The translations under genes and the position numbers were made by a program. A stretch of 64,000 nucleotides of DNA from Clitopilus passeckerianus (taxonomy: Eukaryota; Basidiomycota; Agaricomycetes; Agaricales; Entolomataceae). Numbering within the stretch: the first letter of the stretch is position 1; every line of letters starts with the position of its first letter. This document shows, one piece after another, positions 22,402 through 34,860 of this stretch. The stretch spans positions 1,178,001 through 1,242,000 of the forward strand of contig CALYLX010000112.1 of the NCBI GenBank assembly GCA_944990035.1. The letters run 5' to 3'. A model generated the notes under the pieces. The model worked only from the letters and a program-made list of their open reading frames with translations. It ran no database searches and had not been told where the DNA came from.

Positions 22402-22580
22402 GGCAAGAGCAGAGAAAGGACAGAATCACATGGAGTTGTTGGCTACAAGTCCAGAGTATAGCCGGCGCATTCGACCCGGAGACGAAGCCAAGTATGTACA
22501 AACTGCCAAATGGGTCATTGGCATCAATGTCCACCGTGACCAGCGCAAGTCCCACAGCAACAACCACGTCCTCAGTGAAC

Positions 22581-23924
22581 ATGTCAAAGCCAAAGTCAAA
22601 GCAGCAGGAAGCTCTTCAATTCTTGGACGATCTTGATTCTATGGCTCCTCCAGCCGAGGGGCCAACTGGAACCGGGGGAACCACGAATGAAGCTGAAGTC
22701 CTTGCATTCATGGACGAGATCACTCAGAAGAGCTCTGAACCCCCTCGGCCAGCGGTTCCTTCTCCTCACATTGACAGACCCAACTCAAGAGCGGGTACGC
22801 CAAATCTCAGGAAGAGTACAGAGAGGGTGAGGTTGGGAGGTGGCCCTGTCTCTGCCTCATCTTCAACCGCATCACTCAATAAGGCCAGCGATAAGACCAG
22901 GGCTGAGTCTGCAGCTGCCAAGCCAGCACCTGGAGGATGGGGTTGGGGATCTGTCTGGACCGCTGCATCTGCTGCTGTACAACAAGCGAAGACCGTTGTC
23001 GATGAGCAGGTCAAGCAGCTCCCCTCGAACGAACAGGCCAAGAAATGGCGTGAGGGTGTTTTAGAATACGCCAAGTCTGCACAACTGGACAAGATAGGTC
23101 AATAAATCGCTTCCTGCGCTTAGAAGCTAGTTATTGACCGCATGTTTAGGACAAGACTTTAAGCGGGTAGGATTGTCCACCCTCACTGACATCCTGAATG
23201 TCGTAGCCCCTCCCATTTCGGAACATGAAGTCATTCAAATATGGCTCAGCCACGATATGCAAGGCTACGACGGTATCGAATCCCTAGTATACCGTGCGAT
23301 GTCTCGAGTCAGCCATAATTTATCCGTCAACGCAGTCTTGATTCTGATCATGTGCCACAGATTATGGAGCAGGTCGAAGGCGGCGATCTCATTGTCAACA
23401 AGGGCGACGAGTCGAAACACCGAGATGCCAGTGCCGAAAGAAACTTTAATGCCGTTGAAGGGTATGCAGCTGCAGTGAAGCTAGCCCAGGCCTATTTGGA
23501 GGAACTCGCGAAGAATAACACGAAAGCCTCGATCACAGAGGATCCCCATTCGATGACAACTTACTCTCATGTCTACCTCCGTATTCAACCCTTCTACACC
23601 TCGTATGACTGCCCAAACCCTGAAGGCCCTTCTCTGACAGAGACGACACACCTTCAATTCCTCCTCTACCTCTCAGATCCTGTCCATAAGCTGACCCATA
23701 TTTCGGTCACACAAACCATGCCAGCGGAATGGCTTGACCTATGGGAGAAATATGCCTGGGTTGAGGACCTAGTGGCTGAAGGACTTAGGGTCGGTGTCGA
23801 AGTTGTCGGGCAGGAGTATCTTGTTTCAAGAATGGGTTGGGGTGAAAGCCCCAAACAAGCCGCCGAAGAAGAATCTGACGAGGAAGAAGAATTGGAGGCT
23901 GGAGACAGAGGGCAAGAATCCTGA
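22581..23924 (+). CDS. MTC1: Maintenance of telomere capping protein 1 (Mtc1)
   Basis: Fungal Mtc1 family (DUF5427). Yeast MTC1 was named from a genetic link to telomere capping, and the protein associates with COPI-coated vesicles, so the molecular role is open. Seen here: N-terminal EALQFLDDLDSM and EVLAFMDEIT repeats, a Ser/Pro-rich linker, the hallmark GGWGWGSVWTAASAAVQQAK, WREGVLEYAKSAQLDKIGQDFKRVGLSTLTDILNVVAPPISEHE, then HDMQGYDGIESLVYRA, SHVYLRIQPFYTSYD and LQFLLYLSDPVHKL, and WLDLWEKYAWVEDLVAEGLRVGVEVVGQEYLV. It ends in an acidic tail. Introns begin near 23097 and 23310, both with GTC donors. The start is the ATG at 22581. Confidence 0.9.
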
Positions 23925-24110
23925 CTATTTGTGTAGTTTCTGCCCGACAGCAACACTTACATCACCTCACCTCCCATTTCCTCTATACTCGGCATATGAC
24001 CTCTTACGAACTGGAACGATTTCTCTCTTTCATCAATGAATGCAGAACACCAGTGATATGTATTACGCCGACTTCTAACACAGTGTACAATACAGCTGGT
24101 TTCCTCACTC

Positions 24111-25213
<1,103 letters not shown>

Positions 25214-25342
25214 TTTCTTGTGAACTGACGGAGAAGAGCCAAGTTTGGTGCGTCGTTGCTCGGGATTACGGATTTTGCCGACACACCAACTTTGGACACA
25301 ACCGACGCAAAGTCGCGCTGATAATCTTGAGTTTTCGTTATT

Positions 25343-26164
25343 ATGTCCAGCGAACAGCCTGAACTGCTTGACTCTTTACCTTATTATGATGATGACTTGC
25401 AGAAGTATCCAGAGTTGAAAGAAAAGGTCGACAGAGAACTGGCTAGGGAACTGGCAAAATTCCCAAATTCACGAACAGAACTACATCCCAAAGTGCCACC
25501 GCTGTTTGAGCTATTTGCTGTTCGTGAGCACGGATGATTTTCTACTGGCGACATTCTAATGACTCTCTCATTCATAGAATAATCCAACCTTACGTTCAGA
25601 AATCGAACGCGTGGAAGCACACCAGCCATTCCCTTCAATGGACACATTACGGTATCAGCTTCCTGCTCCTACATCAACTCCTGCAACGGATGAAGATTGG
25701 AAAAGTGCCCTAAACAATGCTCATGCCCAGCTAGAACACCAGAAAATACGGTATGTATCTACTCACGCATTCATTTTAGATTCCCACTAAAGCCAAATGT
25801 CGTAGGCAGACCAATTTGACTTTACTGCAAAAATATGGTTCCAATGCTTGGCGGATACATAACTATCAGCTAGAAGCTACTGCCCAACAAACCGACAAGG
25901 CTCTTGAAGAGATCAAACAATTGACAGTCGAGGTCAACCGGGAGCGAAAGAACACACAGGTAAACGCGGCTGGTTCCACAAGATATCATTAGATTTGCTC
26001 ATGATATTTCTTCACAGGACCGGCTAGGAAAACAACTGACCTCGTTGGAAACACGCTGGACAGAGCTGGTTTCCAGTGTGTTGCAGATTGAGATGGCGAA
26101 TGTAGCACTGGAGGCCGAGCTTGAGCAACTGACGAAGCGGGAAGCAGAACTGGTAGAACTCTGA
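25343..26164 (+). CDS. Pre-mRNA-splicing factor SPF27 (BCAS2/Cwf7)
   Basis: Small coiled-coil core subunit of the Prp19/NineTeen complex, active in the spliceosome nucleus. Four exons give about 214 residues: LLDSLPYYDDDLQKYPELKEKVDRELARELAKF (family N-terminus), YQLPAPTSTPATDEDWKSALNNAHAQLEHQKIR (with the P..D...W..AL..A..QLEHQ motif), NLTLLQKYGSNAWRIHNYQLEA, and a C-terminal coiled coil of Glu/Leu heptads ending in KREAELVEL. All are hallmarks of BCAS2 proteins. Divergent from the complex I gene. Confidence 0.92.
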
Positions 26165-26491
26165 GCTTGCTGTTGTATATTCTAGGTGTACTATTACGGA
26201 ATATAATGTCGATTTGACCACGAATTATTGAGATCTACTGAGGAGCCAACGGTCTTGGCCGGACGGCCCACTTGGCAGGCCATGAAGTACGCCCGCCAAA
26301 TCCGGTTTGACGCTCAAACTGCAAGCTACTGTTTGCACTTCATTCTTGATTCTCTCTTACATTGGTTCAAATTGTACGTTCTTTCCCTTTCTACAACGAC
26401 AGCTACTTCTCGTATTTATTCCTACGCATTTCAGCAGAACCATCGTTTCAGGGATAACTGAAGACTCTGCGAGGCGTCCTTTGACGCGTCT
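26165..26491 (+). other. SPF27 to disordered-protein spacer
   Basis: This holds the SPF27 3' region and the leader of the next gene. It is AT- and pyrimidine-rich near 26360-26450. No gene seen. Confidence 0.45.
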
Positions 26492-29400
26492 ATGGCAAAT
26501 ACTAACATTGAAGTACCGACGGTGGTATTAGAAGAATCAGGAAAGGATGGGAACGAGGCTCAGGCTGGAGTAAAGCTCAATGGGGAGGATATTTCTGGAG
26601 CACAGAAGAGTTCAGGAGGCGGTCAGGGCAATTCAGGCAACGACTCCTCGATGGAAAAGCGCACTAGTCTCGTTACCGGTGATTTCAAGCGAACATCCTC
26701 AACAACTCGTCCAACGCTCGTCCAGCTAGGTTCTTCTTCCACAGCTGCGCCTCAAACGAAACGTTTCAGTGCTGTCAATATCAGCAAGAAGTTTCTCGAG
26801 AAAAACTCGCCTGCTTCAGCGCCTTCACCCTCAAATCAATTGACCCCTCTTGCCACCAGTGGGAGCAACGGTGAGCTTTAACCTACGCTTCAAGACCATT
26901 CAACCGAGAAACTGAACTTCTGAAAGCTGCTCGGCCACAGGCTCATCCTACCATCTCTCACTCACGCCTCGTTACCGCCAAACTCACCTGCATTTCACCT
27001 GCCTCCTCAACGAGCGCCGGTTGGTCTCGACCCTCATCTGCCGCACCTCCCAATGTTGCAGGCTCGCATTCCCCAGCAGAAAACTCTCCTGGGCCAACAA
27101 ATGCGCCGCTAGGGCCTGCTACTAATGCCCCAGGTGCTCCACAGCTTCCACATGCGGGCAAGGTCATTCAACCCCAGCCAAAGTCGGTTCTTCTGGCTTC
27201 GAAGCTCTCGACGGACAAACCACTGGGTGACAAGTCGGGGAAGGGTGTATGGGGAAACGTGAAAGCGAATGCACTTCTGTCTTTGGGTTCGACGAATGAA
27301 TTCCCCACCGCTGCTGAAGTCGCACAAGGTAGGGCGAAGGCTATCTTGACTTGTCGGTCATGGCTAACTCAGTCTGTAATCATAGGCAATGCCCTTGCAA
27401 GAGCAAGCAGGCAAGCTGATGCTCCTGTAGTCCCTGAGGCAGCACCTTCCACAGAGCAGGCGGAAGCTGATACTTTCCGCGGTGTCCATCTGGACCCAAA
27501 TGCCCACCATTGGGATGAGGTATTTACTTTCGTAAACTTGTATCTCAAACCTTTACTGAACCACAAACGCGTAGATGGAAGAAGATGACGACAATTTCTT
27601 GGACGGTGTCATCGAATTTGGTGATGGTCGCCAGTACAAGATCGAGGCTACAGAGGCGCAGAATCAGGGGGCATTAGCAGATTCAACATTACGGCCAGAC
27701 GATTTGAGGTCCAATGTCGACTCTGCGGGTACTGCAGGAAACGGTGTACCACTACGTAAAGAGGACAGATTCGGAGACGATATTGACCGTAGCTGGCCTC
27801 GTTCGCGGCCGCCCACGCGTCCGACTCGTGAAACATCCTCCTCGGCCCCCTCTGGTGACAAGCCTCCAGCATCTGTACAAAGTCAAGATGCACACTCTCC
27901 TACTGATTCACCCAGGGTACTTTTCAACGAGCGTTCAAATAGACTCGAGCCATACAGTAATTCGAATCGGCCCCATCGGAGCGGGTTTCACGAGAGGGAT
28001 AGTGCTGTATCTCCCTCCGAACTCAGAAGCCCACGGGATACGCCATGGGGTTCCCGTGGGGGTCCTGGCCCCATTCAAAACGAACCTCCCTCACGCTTTG
28101 GTAGCAGAAGGTTCAGTAGTACAAGCTCTACTGGCTCAGGCTCCTTTGGTAGGGATAGAGACCATCCATCCACTAGTCCTCGCCTCTTCAAAGAACCATT
28201 AGCGAAGGAGAGGGAGTTCCGAGGAGACAAACCGCGACGATCTGATATGGGACCGCCGCCTGTGCCCGCTCATGCGTTCAAGGGCGACAGTGGACGGCAG
28301 CTGCCACCTCATAGATCCCCAATTACACCCCACCAACCACTAGCGCATGGCCATCCTTCACCCCGTGATTCAAGGTTCCAACCGTCAATACATCAAGGTG
28401 CTGACCCGTCATATCGCTCGCCACTACCGCCACCGTCTCCTGCCTTATCTCATGCATCTGCAAAGATGTCTCCAAGTGTACCCACCCATATACTTCCCTC
28501 CCAGGTAACTCCACAGCTGGAAACGGTGCAGAAAGACTATATGCATACTGCTGCTGAACGAGCCAAGGAGAGGCGGGAACGGGAGGAAGCAGACAGGGAA
28601 CGAGAAAGGGAAAGGGCGAGACAAAAGGCTGCTGAGCTCGAGGCACGTCTAAAAGCTAATGCCCCCATTGCGGAACCTGCCGCTAAGGAGACCGAGCCCG
28701 CACAAGGCCAAACATCTCCTGGGCACGTCGAAGCAGTTGTATTCCTGGAGAATACCATCAAGTCTGCTATGGCTTCCGGTCCAAGCCCCTCTGAAGCTAG
28801 GGTTAGATTACCACCGCGCCGGGACGTTACTCCACCGCACGGACAAAGTAAACCTCATGACAGTATTCCAACACACCCATCCCCCCCTTCTCTCAAACCC
28901 GGTATGAAACTATCACCCTCATTTACAAAGGGCATACCCTCAGAGGTGCAGTCCTGGAGAACCAGCGTCGCCGGCCCCCGCCTCCACAAAGCACGCCACA
29001 AAACCAGGGGAAAGTCCCCGAGCTATCCTCAAATACTGCGATGGATCAAGTGGAGACGCTGGTCGCAACCTCTGGTAGCGATCTAGAGGTTGTCGATTTC
29101 TCTGATATGGGCAAGTTCTTGGATGGCCCTGAGGCTTCTGCGTCAGAAACAACCCTGGTCGAGAAACGACTCTCCAGAGCGATTGCTAGTGATTTTTTCG
29201 ACGTGAAGGAGATTTCGGTTGAGCACCCTCCTGCCACTGCCAATGAACCAGAGCCTTCTTGGAGAACCAAGTCGTCTGAGATGCTAGCTCAGGCTACCTC
29301 AGAAGCCGAAAAATTAGCACCCGTTACTTTAAACATTCCTCCCCCTGCTTCGGCTCCCGCCAAAACAACCTCTTTCTCGAACGAATTGGTGCATTACTCG

Positions 29401-31411
29401 CCCCACGCTAAACCTCAGAGGGCTCAGGCTCCGTATAAAGTAGCGCCCATGTCAGCATTAGACGACGTCATGTCTCGTATCAAAGGTGCTCTTGACGGCA
29501 TGCATACAGCGTCTGCGGAAGCTTCGTCGAAAACAGCACCGTCAAGGGGACGCTGGGTACCTCCAGCTCTTCGGCCCCGTGACCACGAATCAACAGAGGC
29601 GCTTCATACTTCCGACGATCCTCCTCTTTCCCCCCTTGCTCCTGACTCCTTCGTAGTCTCACTCCCAAAGACCTCCAAAGCGCTCGAACCCGTGAACCGT
29701 AGACAGCTCATGCTGTTTTCGAAGCCTACGCACGTGCGATGGGAGATTCTTTCTTTCGACCCACCTGTGGAAGGCATGAGCAAGAGGGATTTCTCGCTGA
29801 ATAACATGCTTTTCAGAAGGCCACTAACGAACTTCAAGGGTCAAATCAAGTATCGGGTCCATTTACCAACGAGACGCGCTGGCCCTCGGCCACATCCACC
29901 CAATCAGGGACTGAAAACTGGCACAAATTCCCTTGGTCGACCTGCAGCTGATGATGGCCTGAGTAGCTGGCGAAAGCCCAAAGATTCATTGGCGACAGAA
30001 CTCACTGAACAATCTGTCCCTCCAAACAATGACCCAACCGTACTTCAACCTCCATTACGTCTCAGGATAAATCAGAGCCCGCTGTTCAGTATATCCGACC
30101 CAGAGCACTTCCAAAGATGCCCGATGGGTCGGGTGTAGCATTTTACAGGGACTCGCGCATTGACACCGTCAAAGAAGACACCCAACCATCCGTCAAGTTC
30201 TTTGTTGCCAGCGAGCTTGACTCGTCTTCGGCGACACGGTCAGAATCGCCAGTCAGCGTAGCAGAGGTGAATGTAGCTTTGACTACCATCAGTGAAAAAC
30301 CGGCGGAAAGGAACGTCTTCAAGAAGGGAGTCTCGTCCGAGGACAACACTATTGTTTCATGGCCACCTGAACAAATACCAGCAGTGAACAAAATGGAACC
30401 TAAAGGCGTCAGTGTTTCTGTAAGTGCTTTGCCATTGATTTCGTTATGCTGTTTCAGTCACTCACATTTCCACAGGCTGATTCAAGCCCCATGAAATCGC
30501 GTTCAGCATGGAGCAGAGCCAGCAAGGATTCATCTTCCAGAGGTCCTGATCCAGAACTCTTGAAGGCAGTCTGGTCTCAAACTTCTAACCAACCAGGATC
30601 CCACGGCGTTAACTCTCTTGAAGCTATAGCGGACGACTTGACGGCCCTTCCCTTCACCATTTCTGAGTTCAAATCAGAAGATGGAGAGACGCCTCCGGCT
30701 GTAGGGTCTGGTCCCCCATCACGCATGTCCCTTCATGAAGTCACCCGAGCGTTCCAGCAGGTCCCAACTGCTTCAAATTCGTCGTCTCCCCGCCGCTCAC
30801 CACCTCAAGCCAGTAATACCACTCAGCAAAGGAACCCAAGTGCTTCCTTTAGCTATCAACCTCAACAAGCCAGTAATTTCCGACCTGGTTATCATTACCC
30901 CTCACCTATGATGAGTCACTCACCAGCGCCCAACATGATGTACCCAGCTCCCATGCCTCCTAGCCCAATGCCGAGTCAGATGCAGGTAAATGGATCGAAC
31001 CATGTCTATGGTCAACCAATGTGGATGGCACCACCAGGTGCACAACCTCAAAATGGGATGATGAGGCCGGTAGCGTCTCCGTACCACGCCCCGCTCATGT
31101 ACCCGCCTTCTGCCCCTTACGCACCAGGAAACCTACATCCACCAGCACAGCAACCTACTGGGCAAGTCAACCGGGACCGAGCCATGCCCATAGTCAGCCC
31201 AATTATGGGGCACGCTGCACCAGCAATGTATGGCAGCCCAGCAATGATGCATGCTCCGATGGCACCTCAAAACTCGGGCTTCGTAATGCCTCCTGCCGCC
31301 AACCATGGTCCACCGCGGTCTGAAAATCATAGGCCCATGCATCAGCAACGAGGGCATGCTCAACCGAACTCTTCGTTCAATTACTCTCCCTACGAGAGAT
31401 CTGGTTGGTGA
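26492..31411 (+). CDS. Very long disordered protein of unknown function
   Basis: About 1,500 residues, nearly all low complexity. Seen in order: acidic/Ser-rich start, Pro/Ser segments, a short conserved-looking block QPKSVLLASKLSTDKPLGDK... VWGNV... NEFPTAAEVAQ, then MEEDDDNFLDGVIEFGDGRQYKIE, an RG/RS/Pro-rich centre, one strong charged helix (AAERAKERREREEADRER..., around 28550-28650), RGRWVPPALRPRD, and a C-terminal Met/Pro/Gln/Asn-rich region (PMPPSPMPSQMQVNG...) ending YSPYERSGW. The style resembles RNA-granule or translation-associated scaffolds, but I recognise no domain, so this is only a guess. Introns at about 26871, 27331, 27519, 28902-28951 and 30421. A 50-bp interval at 30016-30065 must be spliced with a weak GTCCCT donor, or there is an indel. 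Confidence 0.75.
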
Positions 31412-31582
31412 AGTCGGTTGCCTTCTTCGCACTGTTAATATGCTTTTTGTTAATACATACTTACGTTTGTGGTATTACGCATTCTTGTCATGTTTTGGAC
31501 CCTCTCAAGTATTCAGAAGCACATAATTATAAGATATCTGTTCCATAAGATACAATATCTACTGAGAGCGAAAGTTAATATT

Positions 31583-33270
31583 CTAAGCGCCAAGTTGCGA
31601 AGCCCTAGCTGCAGCCTCATCAAGGTCGTCGAATGCCTCAATCTTGAGACCCGAGTCCTTGATCAATCTAAAGGGAGATTTAGAAACCGTAAACTTATTA
31701 TGGCGGGAATAGACTCACTTCTTGGCCTCTGCCTCCTTGGTACCCTTTAGTCGAACAACTAGAGGGATAGTCAAGTCAAGTTCCTTAGTGGCCTTGATAA
31801 CACCCTCTGCGATATAATCGCAACGCATGATGCCACCAAAGATGTTGATGAAGATGCTCTTGACCTTGGGGTCCTCAAGGAGAATCTCGAAGGCAGTCTT
31901 GACGGTTTCGGGAGTTGCACCTCTACGGAGACTGTTAGAAAGTGGTGGTTGAAAGTATTTTGAAGCTTACCCTCCAACATCAAGGAAATTAGCTGGTTGG
32001 CCACCATGGAGCGAAAGAACGTCCATGGTTGCCATTGCGAGGCCAGCTCCGTTGACCAAGCAGCCGACGCTACCGTCAAGCTTGATGAAGTTGAGGTTGG
32101 CCTTTTGGGCACGGACCTCAGAAGGCTCCTCTTGTGAGATATCTCGGAGGCTGAAGACGTCTTGCTGACGGAACTCTGCGTTGTCGTCAAAACCGAACTT
32201 GGCATCCATGCTTCGTGACCAAGTCAGTTATCAGTGGATGATGTCTACGAACGTGCGTAACATACCAAAGCACAGCACCATCCTCGGTGAGAGCCATAGG
32301 GTTAATCTCAATTTGAGTAGCATCCTTCTCCTTGAAGATTCGGTAAAGGTTGATGAAGACATCGGCAGCCTCAGACTGGGTCTTCTCGTCCTGGAAGCCC
32401 AGTTTCTGGGCGACGCCCACAGCAACTTCCTTGGTCAATCCATTAACAAAGTCAATGGGAGTGGTGATGATAGCAGAGGGATCCTTTGCGGCAACTTCTT
32501 CGATGTTCATACCACCTTGGGCAGAGGCAACGAGAACGACGCCATTGGAGGCACGGTCATTGAGAACAGCGACGTAGTATTCGTGTTCGGGCTTTCGGCG
32601 TTCGGCCAGCATGACCTAGGCAAAAATGTTAGCTGTCTTTCCGTTAGAAGAACGTGATAGTGGATACGAACAGCATTGCAAATGCGTCCACCAGCGCCAG
32701 TCTGCTTTGTGATAAGTTTCGAGCCAATCATTTGTTTGGCGTAGTCCTTGGCCTGTTCGGCGCTGCAAGGAGAATTATTATTGACAAGTTCCGACGTTCA
32801 ATTCGAATATCCATACCTGTTAACCATATGAACACCCCCTTGCAGGCCAGTATCAAATTTGCCCTTTCCACGGCCACCAGCAAGCACTTGCGCCTTGATC
32901 ACAAGTCGGTCATGGCCTACATTTCCGGAATTGAGAAATTACGCTGCGAAAATATTCAATTTTAACGCACCGAAGCTCTTGGCAGCTTCGTAGGCCTCTT
33001 CGGGTGTTTTTGCGGCGACACTCTTTGGCGTTGGGATACCATACTAGAGTAATGTGCGCTCCATTGAGTTCAAGAAACCTAGACCGAGAGTTTTGCTGGC
33101 AAACGTACGGAGTTGAGGAGGGTCATTGACTGGTATTCATGGATAGAGAGGAAACGCCTCTGCACTGCAGTCGCAGTCTGTTCATGACTTCTGGTTAGCC
33201 TTTCCTTCCAATCCCATTGAAATCCACTTACGCGAGTCAAAAGATGGGCTCTCCGTGCTACTGAAAGCAT
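31583..33270 (-). CDS. LSC2: Succinyl-CoA ligase subunit beta, mitochondrial
   Basis: Beta subunit of the TCA-cycle ligase that converts succinyl-CoA to succinate with ATP or GTP formation. Start [16 protein letters not shown] begins a basic presequence, then [15 protein letters not shown] (ATP-grasp start). Later blocks: [16 protein letters not shown] (nucleotide loop), [107 protein letters not shown]. It ends [11 protein letters not shown]. Every expected motif is present. At least six introns. The neighbour across the 5' side is the DinB-like gene, 459 bp away. Confidence 0.95.
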
Positions 33271-33729
33271 TTGGTATCGTATAAGGCGGGCTTGCTGGTT
33301 TGACGCGACCTCGGGAACAACGGAATCTACAATGGGTATTGCTTAGTCAGCATAGCCTAAAGCAGTACTCTGGTCAAACTTTTCGTTTTTGCGCAGAGCG
33401 ACGACGACGGCGGACGATTCTTCGGTGCGGCTGCCTGTCTCTCGACTCCTTTGGTTTAATCTCTGCCAGACTGATATTTCAAATTTCTCGCCTTGAGTTC
33501 GGGCAGGTCTTTTCATTGAAACTTCCGTGGGTTGTCCGAAATTAGGCGGAGGAACATGCCACTTATGACCCTCCAAGTTTCCAAGTTTCCAATCTGGGGT
33601 AGGGGCCATGGGTGTGGAGGAATGTTACCGAGGCCTCGTTTGTACCGCGTTTAGTACGAATTTGACTGGTATATATAAAGCAACTCAAATTCAATTGACT
33701 CTGTTTACGATTCTTCCGTCTGAGTTATA
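33271..33729. other. LSC2/DinB-like divergent spacer
   Basis: Shared upstream region of two divergent genes. A minus-strand open frame of 88 codons (33343-33609, ATG start) lies upstream of LSC2. It has no family signature and could be leader sequence. A TATA-like element sits at the right end. Confidence 0.45.
33672..33679 (+). promoter_or_regulatory. Candidate TATA box of the DinB-like gene
   Basis: TATATAAA lies 51 bp upstream of the ATG at 33730. This is a motif match only. Confidence 0.4.
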
Positions 33730-34614
33730 ATGTCTCTGGACTCCACCAACTTGTCGACTTCCATGTCTACTACTGACTATAACGCTGAGCAGCTTTCAAA
33801 GCTTATTAGAGTCTCAAAGACCGTCCTCTTGCAGGCCGTAGACCTTGTGGACAATCATCTTTCGACCGATGAGCAACTTACCGTGAGCTCAAAATATCTG
33901 CCAGGGTCCACCATCGGTGCGTAATTGACCTCCGAACGCACAACAGTTCATTAATATTGATACTAGGCAAACACCTGCGTCATGCTCGGGATCACTTCGT
34001 ATTGCTGCTAGAGTCCATATCAACGCAACCCCCCTGTGTCCTCTCCTACGACAAACGGTCCAGAAACACACCAATGGAGACCAGCCGAGCTGCAGCTCGA
34101 GAAGCACTCCTGAACACAGTGAAGCAGCTTGGTTCGCTGGATCCGACAACGGATATGTCGATTCCATTAACGCTGCACGCGGTTACGCCTCACGAGCAGC
34201 AATTCCAAACCACATTCGGACGAGAGGTAGGGTTTCCGCTGGGGTGGATATTCCAGCTTCTGATGATCATGCAGCTCTGGTTTGCCGGCTTGCACTGCGT
34301 TCATCACTGGTCGATGGTAAGCCCCACATCCTTCTCCTCGACTTGTTTTTGCTCGTGTGCTCAAGGATATCACCCGCAGGTACGCGTCGTGTCAGGAGAA
34401 ATGGTGAGCGCCGAACACGTTTCTCGCGTCTATGACTGAGACTGATGCCAACCTTCCCATGCATTAGGGGATCGTTTTGTCTGAGGACTTCGGCTTCGCG
34501 CCTTCCACCTTGGTGCATCAAGGTAGGATTGACGTTTTAAATGACGTTTCCAGCAGCCTCACTTAATAACTTGATACAGACCGTCAGGCGCCCCTTGGCA
34601 AGGCAAAGATTTAG
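33730..34614 (+). CDS. DinB/YfiT-fold putative metalloprotein
   Basis: About 200 residues in at least six exons. Blocks: TVLLQAVDLVDNHLS; YLPGSTIGKHLRHARDHFVLLLES; a Tyr/Arg-rich stretch with SYDKRSRNTPMETSRAAAREALL; FGRELWFAGLHCVHHWSM; GIVLSEDFGFAPSTLVHQ near the end. This is the four-helix DinB layout, with one His in the GKHxRHxxDHF helix and two in HxxHH, the usual triad for a divalent metal. The family is mainly bacterial, and most members are of unknown activity (some are thiol-S-transferases). The order fits proteins called 'DinB-like' with the DYDxRxRxTPxExD block. Fold assignment is fairly sure; function is unknown. It may be an old acquisition from bacteria (inference). Confidence 0.7.
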
Positions 34615-34860
34615 GGACTCTTTCTGTATTTCTCCGTGGTGGTTTATGGGTGTATATATGGTGTCCCAGATATCCAGCATGCTTTCGGGCGACCGCAAAC
34701 TGCATCATTGTTTCGATCGGGAGGGGTAGAATAAACAACTCCACGTGGTATCCTAATTCGTATCAATATCATATCCCAATTTAATCCCACTTCCTACTTT
34801 GATTGCTTGTGTACGCCTCGAGGATATGCGATAGTACCCTCTGCTCATAACAAAGCAATC

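Noticed and set aside
31771..32425. Several long frames over the LSC2 gene on either strand
   Set aside because: They are shadows of the LSC2 exons; LSC2 has all the expected motifs.
33343..33609. 88-codon frame upstream of LSC2 on the minus strand
   Set aside because: ATG start and decent composition, but no homology recognised and it lies in the likely promoter/leader of LSC2.
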